Source: Taibaiella sp.
GTDB taxonomy: Bacteria; Bacteroidota; Bacteroidia; Chitinophagales; Chitinophagaceae
Assembly: GCA_016786705.1 (NCBI GenBank)
Contig: JAEUVV010000006.1
Coordinates: 186,001-250,000, forward strand
Length of the DNA stretch: 64,000 nucleotides
Reading direction: 5' to 3'
Shown: piece after piece, positions 57,136 to 64,000 of the stretch
Position numbering within the stretch: the stretch's first letter is position 1
How the letters are laid out: every line of letters starts with the position of its first letter
Notes under the pieces: generated by a model
Told to the model about the DNA's origin: nothing
The model's input: only the letters and a program-made list of their open reading frames with translations
Database searches by the model: none
Program-made: the position numbers and the translations under genes

Positions 57136-59727
57136 CTAGCCACATTTTGAGCTGCCACAGTCTTTACAGGTGAGGCAACCTTCCTGGTATTGCAGATGTG
57201 TACCACCACAATTAGCACATTTGGCTTTATGTGCGACTACACCATCCGCAATGTATTTTTTCAACGCCCGTGCCACGCCGTTTTTCCAGGTATTGATATT
57301 CTCTTCGAGCTGCAGGCCGTTGATCAGGTCTACTACTTTCTCAATAGGCATGCCATGGCGCAGAGTACCGGAGATCAGTTTGGCGTAATTCCAGTATTCC
57401 GGGTCGAATTTATGAGAAAGCCCCTCGATAGTGGTCTTGTAGCCTCTCTGGTTCTGGAACTGGAAATCATAGCGGCTGCTGCCGTCTTCCATCCGGTTTT
57501 TAATGATCAGGCCTTCATTCACAAATCTTGGCAGCATAATTCCTTCATCATCATCTGCAAGACCGGTAAAGATCTCGTAAGGTTTCCCGTCGATCAGTCC
57601 GATAAAGGCGATCCATTTTTCGCGGTTGTTCTGGAAACGTACAATATCCGCTTTCAATACTTCCGGGCGGGAAGTCGGGAAGATGCTGGCATCTACGCTT
57701 TCATCAGGATCCGGGTTGTCTGACTGGGATTTTGCATTTTTATCTTCTTTCTTTTTATCGTCTGTAGCGACCAATACCCCGCTGCGGCTACCATCACGGT
57801 ATACGGTAACCCCTTTACAACCGCTTTTCCAGGCTTCCATATACAGTTCACCCACCAGTTCTTCGGTCACGTCATTCGGCATATTGATGGTCACACTGAT
57901 ACTATGGTCTACCCATTTCTGGATCGCGCCCTGCATGCGCACTTTTGCATGATAATCTACATCATTCGAAGTCGCTTTATAGTAAGGTGATTGCGCTACT
58001 AAATTGTTCAGTTCTTCCTGGCTGTAATTTCTATTGGTATCATGACCGTTTACTTCCATCCACTTTTTGAAATTATGATGGAAAACGATATACTCTTCCC
58101 AGCTATCGCCTACTTCATCCACGAAATCAACGCGTACGTCTTTATCGTTCGGGTTCACTTTACGGCGACGTTTATATACCGGTAAAAAAACCGGCTCGAT
58201 ACCGCTGGAAGTCTGAGACATTAAAGAAGTAGTACCGGTAGGCGCGATCGTTAATAAAGCGATATTACGACGGCCATATTCCATCATTTCAAAATAAAGT
58301 TGCGGATCAGCTTCTTTCAGCCGGTTGATGAACGGGTTATTTTTTTCCCTTTCGCTGTCAAAGATCGGGAAGGCGCCCCGCTCTTTAGCGGTATATACGG
58401 AAGAACGATAAGCTTCTAAAGCTACTACTTTATGAATTTCTGTAGAGAAAGCAATTCCTTCCTCGCTACCATAGCGGATACCTAAAGCGGCCAGCATATC
58501 GCCTTCTGCCGTTATACCGATTCCGGTACGGCGGCCTTCTTCGGCCTTACGGGCAATATTAGCCCAAAGATTACGCTCAATAGCTTTTACATCATCACTT
58601 TCGGGGTCTTCGTCGATCTTTCTCTGGATCGCTTCTACTTTTTCCAGTTCCAGGTCGATGATATCATCCATCATCCTTTGCGCCGCGTGAATATGTTTTT
58701 TAAACAGATCCCAGTTGAAACTGGCTTCTTTGGTAAAAGGCTGATCTACGTAAGAATAAAGATTAATGGCCAGTAAGCGGCAGGAATCATAGGCACACAA
58801 TGGAATTTCACCACAGGGGTTTGTAGACAAAGTCTGGTAGCCCAGGTCCGCGTAACAATCCGGCACGGATTCCTTGATGATGGTATCCCAGAAAAGAATG
58901 CCCGGCTCCGCGGAGCGCCATGCATTATGCACGATCTTCTTCCATAGTTCATTGGCATTAATATCTTTAGTGAATAAAGGATCTTTGCCATTGATCGGGT
59001 ATTGCTGGCGATAAGTTGCACCACTTTGCACCGCTTTCATAAAGTCATCGGTGATGCGTACAGACACATTAGCGCCGGTCACTTTACCCTGTTCCATTTT
59101 AGCGTCAATAAAAGCTTCCGCATCGGGGTGCTTTACCGATACCGATAACATTAAAGCTCCGCGACGGCCATCCTGGGCGACTTCCCGGGTAGAGTTGGAA
59201 TAACGCTCCATAAAAGGCACCAGGCCGGTAGAAGTAAGCGCGGAATTTTTTACGGGTGAGCCTTTAGGGCGAATATGCGACAAATCATGGCCCACGCCAC
59301 CACGGCGTTTCATCAACTGGACCTGCTCCTGGTCAATCTTCATAATACCGCCATAGGAGTCAGAAGCGCCGGCATTGCCGATCACGAAACAGTTGGACAG
59401 GGAGGCAATCTGGAAAGGATTACCGATCCCGGTCATCGGGCTTCCCTGCGGGATGATGTATTTAAAGTCGCGGATCAGTTCAAAGACTTCATCTTCCGTC
59501 ATCGGGTTTTCATAACGGGCTTCTATACGCGCTATTTCACCGGCGATACGGCGATGCATATCATCGGGGGATTGCTCATAAAGGTTCCCGTTAGAATCCT
59601 TCAGGGCATATTTATTTAACCATACACGGGCCGCGAGGTCATCTCCTTTGAAATAAGCCAGACTAGCCTTAAAAGCTTCCTCCTGGTTAAAGGTCGGAGC
59701 CACTTTTTTAGTATTTTTTACTTCCAT
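57136..59727 (-). CDS. nrdJ: B12-dependent ribonucleotide reductase (class II)
   Basis: 863 residues. Class II enzyme that makes deoxyribonucleotides with adenosylcobalamin instead of a stable tyrosyl radical. The catalytic set is N303, C305 and E307 in STNPCGEIP, with the redox Cys C113 (SNCFVIG). ATP-type N-terminal features are weak. Residues to about 640 are the catalytic barrel, and the C-terminal tail has a zinc-ribbon-like segment (KCANCGGTHLQYQEGC) and a final CKDCGSSKCG for re-reduction. The cofactor is made by the adenosyltransferase at 8.2 kb. It is monocistronic, with a perfect -7 motif upstream. No nrdA/B genes were seen here. Confidence 0.96.
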   Translation of the reverse strand: MEVKNTKKVAPTFNQEEAFKASLAYFKGDDLAARVWLNKYALKDSNGNLYEQSPDDMHRRIAGEIARIEARYENPMTEDEVFELIRDFKYIIPQGSPMTGIGNPFQIASLSNCFVIGNAGASDSYGGIMKIDQEQVQLMKRRGGVGHDLSHIRPKGSPVKNSALTSTGLVPFMERYSNSTREVAQDGRRGALMLSVSVKHPDAEAFIDAKMEQGKVTGANVSVRITDDFMKAVQSGATYRQQYPINGKDPLFTKDINANELWKKIVHNAWRSAEPGILFWDTIIKESVPDCYADLGYQTLSTNPCGEIPLCAYDSCRLLAINLYSYVDQPFTKEASFNWDLFKKHIHAAQRMMDDIIDLELEKVEAIQRKIDEDPESDDVKAIERNLWANIARKAEEGRRTGIGITAEGDMLAALGIRYGSEEGIAFSTEIHKVVALEAYRSSVYTAKERGAFPIFDSEREKNNPFINRLKEADPQLYFEMMEYGRRNIALLTIAPTGTTSLMSQTSSGIEPVFLPVYKRRRKVNPNDKDVRVDFVDEVGDSWEEYIVFHHNFKKWMEVNGHDTNRNYSQEELNNLVAQSPYYKATSNDVDYHAKVRMQGAIQKWVDHSISVTINMPNDVTEELVGELYMEAWKSGCKGVTVYRDGSRSGVLVATDDKKKEDKNAKSQSDNPDPDESVDASIFPTSRPEVLKADIVRFQNNREKWIAFIGLIDGKPYEIFTGLADDDEGIMLPRFVNEGLIIKNRMEDGSSRYDFQFQNQRGYKTTIEGLSHKFDPEYWNYAKLISGTLRHGMPIEKVVDLINGLQLEENINTWKNGVARALKKYIADGVVAHKAKCANCGGTHLQYQEGCLTCKDCGSSKCG

Positions 59728-59758
59728 AAAAGAGTTGTTTAATAAAGTTCTTAGAATA

Positions 59759-59766
59759 CAAAGCTA
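59759..59766 (-). promoter_or_regulatory. -7 promoter element for nrdJ
   Basis: CAAAGCTA reads TAGCTTTG on the minus strand, about 32 bases before the ATG at 59727. Confidence 0.5.
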
Positions 59767-60077
59767 GAAAAAAAAACACATTATTCGTACAACCAAACAA
59801 TATAGGTTATCCAATTAAATTTATAATTATTTGAATATCAATAATAAAATAAAAATATGTTCACAATTTGTTTACACAAAATAAAACCATTATATTAATT
59901 TAAATAATCTGATCCGGAACACAAAAGATCCATTTATTTAAAATTATCTGTAACGCCCTGCCAGCCTATGTTTTAAGCTTATTACCGGATTTGCAATATG
60001 GTTTTTTATCATTCCCGGAATAAAAAAGGCTGCTCTTTATTACAGAGCAACCTTTAAAGCATATAAACTACTTTTCC
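59767..60077. other. A+T-rich intergenic region before nrdJ and after the SusC-like gene
   Basis: Besides the -7 motif at its left edge and the hairpin at 60024-60056 nothing was recognised. No B12 riboswitch box was found, which would have been expected if nrdJ were controlled by cobalamin through RNA. Confidence 0.55.
60024..60056 (-). terminator. Terminator of the SusC-like gene
   Basis: AAAGG and TGCTCT pair with AGAGCA and CCTTT around a C/A mismatch, 22 bases after the stop. Confidence 0.7.
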
Positions 60078-62873
60078 TTAGAAGTCTATTTTCACGCCTA
60101 ACATTACAGTACGCATAGGCAGGTAAGCATTTCCAAGGCGGCCGCCCATGAAGTCCGCATTAGGATTAAGCCCTTTCCTGGCAGAGAAGAATAAAAGGTT
60201 TTCTCCGGCCGCGTAAATATTTAATGATTCATAACCGGATTTACCCATCCAGTTTATAGGAATACTATAATTGAGCATAAGGCTTTTCAAATTCAGCCAG
60301 CTCCCGGAAACAAAAAACCGGTCTGAATAGGCATTGCTGAAATAGCTGCCCATAGCCGGCACCTGGGCGCTTGTATTGGCCCGAGACCAGGCCTGAGTTA
60401 CGTCCTGGTGATAGTTGGCACTTAGCGCCCAGTTATCCGTATCCATCGCGGCCTGATAAGCCTGATCAAATACTTTACCTCCCAGAGCATAAGTCCAGGC
60501 CATGCGGAAGCTAAACTTCCCGGCATAAATATTATTGACCCAGGAGCCATATAAAAAAGGGGCTGTACTACCCATCCTGATATAGTCTTCCAGAAGTACA
60601 GTATTGTAGTCTTTGGTACTACCGCCTGCTGAAGCGAATATGGAAGACCCGTCATTAGGATCAACACCGGTCATGTCGGGCGCAAAAAGTCCATTAAGCT
60701 CCCCGCCTTTAATCTGGAACACCCCAATGTCCGTCAGTACAGTATCCCGGGCCGCTTTCATATCTTTTATAGTCGCTTTCACATGAGTAAGGTATAAACC
60801 TGTTTGCCAGCGGATTTTACTGTTTTGCAGCGGGTAGTATTCCAAAGATAATTCCACCCCCCTGTTCCGGACATCAAATCCGTCAAGCATCCTATCTGTA
60901 GGCCAGCCAGGTGTAAAGAATTCATTTAAGTGAAGACTGTTATTTACCTGCCTTTCAAAGACTGTAGCTTTAGTGAATACCCTGCCGACATTAAGATAAG
61001 CACCCAGGTCAAGATTAGTTTGTCTGGGCATATACCTGTTTTCAAAAAAGAACACCTCATCAGGTGCCGCGCTCCTGTAAAAATAATTATAAACAAGCTC
61101 CAGCACCCGTTCAGCGCCGGGCCGGAGATAGTTACTGGTTTGCGCAAATTCCGCCCATAATCCCCATTGCTCTTTGCGGCTATTCCAGGCTGCCTTAAAA
61201 GCATAGTTAAGCTTATTATTGAGGGTCGGCTTCCCGTTTATAGAAAACTGGTCCAGGTTCCTATACCTGTTTTGGGCATAGTTAATCCTGGCTGTTACAT
61301 CAAAACGGTTATTATAATTATAAACCACTTTTCCGTCTACCGTATGCAACTGGTTCCAAATATTATATTGCGTATGTTCCCAGGGCATTTGCGGAAACGG
61401 TATGGCCACCTCACTCTCATAATAAGCTCTTGACCGCTGGCTGGAAGCTTCGTACATATATTGTAGCAAACCTGTCCACCTGTGCCTGCCGGATTCGCTG
61501 TCAAAATGTATTTTTGGATTGACATTGATCTGCTCACTATGCCCCTTGCTCATAATAACACCGGGAGCCAGTGGCGGAGTAGCGCCCCCAACAATAATTC
61601 TACTATTATTGATTTCAGTTCTTTTAAGGGCATCAGCGGTATAAGCCCCCTGGAAACTAAATCCTAACTGTTTGCTTAACTGGTATTTGACATAAGGATT
61701 TAAACGGATCATATTATTGTCACTGGCTCTTTTATTCTGTAAAAACCAGGCCAGCCCTTTGCCCCAGGGAGTCAGTACGCCGGATCCGGTATTGGGATCC
61801 TGAATAATATTACCCTCATTGTCTCTTTCATAAACCGGGGATACAGGGGTGGTAGTACGCATAAAATTAAATGGGTCCCGGTTGCTTCTTTGATCCAGGA
61901 AATCAGCGTCCCAGAATTGCCCCCCGGAATGGGTAAGATAAGCGTTCATACCTAATGATAATTTTTCGCTGGCATTCCAGAAAGCATTCGCTGTTAAGTT
62001 CAACCTGTTGAAGTCATTATTACGGAGGTAACTGTTCTCCTTAAGATAGCCTGCATTGAAGCTTAAACCTGCACTTTTAAATCTTTTATAGGCCTGCAGA
62101 TTATAAGCCTGCCTTAAACCGGTACGTTGTATTAATTCATCGGGCTTATCCTGGTAGCGCAAATTGGCCGCCGCGTTAAACTTCCCCGACACCGGGTCTA
62201 CTAAAGTATAATCGGGAACGTCAAAAATATTTCTTACGTACGCATCAATCAGGGCATTACCGGCCAGCCGGCCGGCCTCATTCCAGTCTCCGTTCGTCCG
62301 GTAATAGAGCTCCCTTAATGATTGGTGCCGCAATTCATAAAATTGACGCGGGTCGGTGATCAGATCATATTCCGGGATAGCCCTGGTATTCACCCCCAGG
62401 CTAACATCCAGGCTTACCTGCCAGGGGGCAGAGTAAGCAGATGCTTGTTTGCTAACCAGCTCAATGATACCGTCTGCTGCTAAATTAAGCGGTGCATCTG
62501 CGCTTATGCCACTTTTGTGCAGGGTAATACTTTCTATACCGGCCGGGTTAATCGCGCTTAACGAGCCCAGGTAAGGCAATCCGTCTAAAATAATTAAAGG
62601 ATTTTGCTCAAAATGGCGGTTGGAATACCCCCTTATCGCTATTCCGGCATCGGTACCGGGAGCACCTGACGAGGTGGCTTGTATACCGGTAGTGCCAATA
62701 GACAACATATTTGTAAAGTTCGTTACCGTCGATAATTCCAGTAATTTTTTCTCCTTGTAATAAGTTGTTCTTACCCCCGAAACTATTTTAAGAGAGTCTG
62801 TAGCCTCTTGTGCCGCAGCAATCAAACCGGAACAGGTAAAAACAAAGCAAAGTGTAGTTTTTCTTTTTAACAT
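60078..62873 (-). CDS. SusC/RagA-like TonB-linked receptor without a SusD neighbour
   Basis: 931 residues. A signal peptide (about 1-21) is followed directly by a plug domain (about 50-150, with IAIRGYSNRHFEQNPLIILDGLPYLG) and a large beta barrel to the C-terminal phenylalanine (MLGVKIDF). The CarboxypepD_reg-like domain found at the N-terminus of most SusC proteins is missing. In Bacteroidota a susD gene normally follows; here the next gene is nrdJ, on the same strand but after a terminator. The substrate is unknown. It lies between nrdJ and purD. Confidence 0.88.
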   Translation of the reverse strand: MLKRKTTLCFVFTCSGLIAAAQEATDSLKIVSGVRTTYYKEKKLLELSTVTNFTNMLSIGTTGIQATSSGAPGTDAGIAIRGYSNRHFEQNPLIILDGLPYLGSLSAINPAGIESITLHKSGISADAPLNLAADGIIELVSKQASAYSAPWQVSLDVSLGVNTRAIPEYDLITDPRQFYELRHQSLRELYYRTNGDWNEAGRLAGNALIDAYVRNIFDVPDYTLVDPVSGKFNAAANLRYQDKPDELIQRTGLRQAYNLQAYKRFKSAGLSFNAGYLKENSYLRNNDFNRLNLTANAFWNASEKLSLGMNAYLTHSGGQFWDADFLDQRSNRDPFNFMRTTTPVSPVYERDNEGNIIQDPNTGSGVLTPWGKGLAWFLQNKRASDNNMIRLNPYVKYQLSKQLGFSFQGAYTADALKRTEINNSRIIVGGATPPLAPGVIMSKGHSEQINVNPKIHFDSESGRHRWTGLLQYMYEASSQRSRAYYESEVAIPFPQMPWEHTQYNIWNQLHTVDGKVVYNYNNRFDVTARINYAQNRYRNLDQFSINGKPTLNNKLNYAFKAAWNSRKEQWGLWAEFAQTSNYLRPGAERVLELVYNYFYRSAAPDEVFFFENRYMPRQTNLDLGAYLNVGRVFTKATVFERQVNNSLHLNEFFTPGWPTDRMLDGFDVRNRGVELSLEYYPLQNSKIRWQTGLYLTHVKATIKDMKAARDTVLTDIGVFQIKGGELNGLFAPDMTGVDPNDGSSIFASAGGSTKDYNTVLLEDYIRMGSTAPFLYGSWVNNIYAGKFSFRMAWTYALGGKVFDQAYQAAMDTDNWALSANYHQDVTQAWSRANTSAQVPAMGSYFSNAYSDRFFVSGSWLNLKSLMLNYSIPINWMGKSGYESLNIYAAGENLLFFSARKGLNPNADFMGGRLGNAYLPMRTVMLGVKIDF

Positions 62874-62891
62874 AAATGTGGACTAAAATAT

Positions 62892-62944
62892 AAAAGATGC
62901 AAAGTATATAGAGGACGTTGTTTCCCTAAAACTTTGCATCTTTT
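62892..62944 (-). terminator. Terminator of purD
   Basis: AAAAGATGCAAAGT and ACTTTGCATCTTTT form a 14-bp stem with a 25-base loop after the purD stop. Confidence 0.8.
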
Positions 62945-62970
62945 ATTTGCAATAATATTAAATTTCCTGG

Positions 62971-64000
62971 TTATTTAAATTCGTAACCGATGTCTTTCCT
63001 GTAGTTTTGATTATTAAAGCTGATCTGTTGCAGGCTTTCGTATGACTGCGCCAAAGCATCCAGGATCGTATCCCCGTAAGAAGTAACGGCCAACACACGG
63101 CCACCGTTGGTCAGTACCTGCTCCCCATCCTGTTTGGTACCGGCATGGAACACAATGCTATTACTTACTTTTTCTATCCCGCTGATGGCGTCACCCTTAG
63201 CATAATCTTCGGGATAGCCTCCGGCCACTAACATTACCGTACAAGCAGCTTTAGCACTATGCTGCACCTGCACCTGGTCTAAAGACCGGTCGCCCAGGTG
63301 TTGGATCATTTCCAGCAGGTCATTCTCCAGCCTTGGCATTACTACCTCCGTTTCAGGGTCGCCCATACGGCAATTGTACTCGATCACATAAGGTTCGCCA
63401 TCCACATTGATCAGCCCGAAAAAGATGAAGCCCTGGTAAATAATTTCCTCTTTAGCCAGGCCTTCCACTGTAGGCTTTACCACCCGGTCCATTACCTTGC
63501 TCATAAATTCGTCCCGGGCAAACGGCACCGGGGAGATTGCCCCCATACCACCTGTATTAAGGCCGGTATCACCTTCGCCAATACGCTTATAATCCTTGGC
63601 TTCAGGCAGGATCACAAAATTTGTACCGTCGGTAAACGCAAATACCGAAAGTTCAATACCCGTCAGGAATTGCTCGATCACCACGCGGGCGCCGGCACTG
63701 CCAAACTGGTTGCCTTTGATCATATCTGTAAAGACCTGCTTAGCTTCTTCGGTATCAGAGGTGATAACCACGCCTTTCCCGGCCGCCAGGCCATCTGCCT
63801 TCAAAACAACCGGTGTGCTGTGCTGCTCCAGGTAGGCCAGGCCTTCCTCGAAATTGGTTGCATCAAATGTAGCATAAGCTGCCGTCGGGATCTGGTGCCT
63901 TTGCATAAACTCTTTGGCAAAATCCTTGCTGCCTTCCAGCTGAGCACCGGCCCTGGAAGGGCCTACGATCGTAATGTGTTTTAAGGCTGCATCATTTTTA
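62971..64000 (-). CDS. purD: Phosphoribosylamine-glycine ligase, N-terminus beyond the window
   Basis: Joins glycine to phosphoribosylamine in purine synthesis, an ATP-grasp enzyme. The frame stays open to the right edge; the segment just inside the edge reads IVGPSRAGAQLEGSKDFAKEF, the usual nucleotide part of PurD before the first internal Met, so the gene continues past 64000. Motifs inside include VVLKADGLAAGKGV, SAGARVVIEQFL, YNCRMGDPETEVVMPRL (metal and ATP binding) and the C-terminal SYGDTILDALAQSYE. About 343 of some 425 residues are in view. The stop is followed by a strong hairpin. Confidence 0.95.
   Translation of the reverse strand, partial: KNDAALKHITIVGPSRAGAQLEGSKDFAKEFMQRHQIPTAAYATFDATNFEEGLAYLEQHSTPVVLKADGLAAGKGVVITSDTEEAKQVFTDMIKGNQFGSAGARVVIEQFLTGIELSVFAFTDGTNFVILPEAKDYKRIGEGDTGLNTGGMGAISPVPFARDEFMSKVMDRVVKPTVEGLAKEEIIYQGFIFFGLINVDGEPYVIEYNCRMGDPETEVVMPRLENDLLEMIQHLGDRSLDQVQVQHSAKAACTVMLVAGGYPEDYAKGDAISGIEKVSNSIVFHAGTKQDGEQVLTNGGRVLAVTSYGDTILDALAQSYESLQQISFNNQNYRKDIGYEFK

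Noticed and set aside
59728..60077. A possible cobalamin riboswitch upstream of nrdJ
   Set aside because: No B12-box-like sequence or matching structure was found in this A+T-rich gap.
1..64000. CRISPR arrays, transposase genes and rRNA genes
   Set aside because: No regularly spaced repeats, cas-like proteins, IS-type transposase or rRNA-like sequence was recognised.

Overview
The window looks like chromosome of a member of the Bacteroidota, probably of the Chitinophagales type; this is inference. The signs are many TAnnTTTG -7 promoter elements with few purine-rich ribosome binding sites, a SusC-like receptor, a CarboxypepD_reg/TonB receptor, a PorT-like barrel, a DPP III with the HEC-I-GH zinc motif, DUF2490, a B12-dependent ribonucleotide reductase and a futalosine-pathway gene. 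No rRNA, CRISPR array or transposase was found.

Positions 1 to about 5080 are the end of an integrated mobile element and are visibly richer in A+T than the rest. It carries a cut-off DUF3871 gene, a RecA/AAA-like ATPase, a gene whose protein has the motif order of a single-subunit (family A / T7-like) polymerase palm fused to a KilAC-like DNA-binding domain, and a tyrosine integrase. The integrase lies beside the 3' end of tRNA-Arg(ACG), the likely attachment site. Between the divergent ATPase and polymerase-like genes are two promoter motifs followed by interleaved inverted repeats, which could be a structured RNA leader or replication-control region. This is the most novel-looking part of the window.

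From 5.2 to 18.2 kb lie housekeeping and small secreted genes: a DUF1801 protein, a beta-helix lipoprotein, an orphan LuxR-type regulator, cob(I)alamin adenosyltransferase and ispE (sharing a palindromic divergent promoter), fabG-fabH, a TPR protein, purN, two small Cys-rich lipoproteins (DUF6970-like and Kazal-like) and dnaE. From 18.3 to 31.6 kb lie msrB, a membrane-anchored patatin-like protein, a double GNAT acetyltransferase, a TPR protein, a small AraC-type regulator with an SDR, tRNA-Ser(GGA), a tight lpxH-sixA-kinase/RapZ operon, an aromatic amino acid ammonia-lyase, DUF2490 and a PLP-dependent trans-sulfuration enzyme. Two copies of a REP-like intergenic repeat flank the last two genes.

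From 31.8 to 47 kb lie a TonB-type receptor, DPP III, phosphatidylserine decarboxylase, an NlpC/P60 peptidase, etfB-etfA, and a minus-strand run of VWA protein, histidine kinase, EamA transporter and PBP1A. From 47 kb to the end lie recR, an amidohydrolase that may be the aminodeoxyfutalosine deaminase, a MerR-type regulator with a long acidic N-terminus, an ABC ATPase with its membrane partner, a PorT-like barrel, mqnC with a phosphopantetheinyl transferase, a lone ExbD-like protein, an unusual HMA protein, nrdJ, a SusC-like receptor without SusD, and purD running off the end.

Two links cross the window. Cob(I)alamin adenosyltransferase makes the cofactor NrdJ needs, and the amidohydrolase with MqnC suggests menaquinone made by the futalosine route. 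All calls rest on reading the sequence and on remembered family features; no database search was run.
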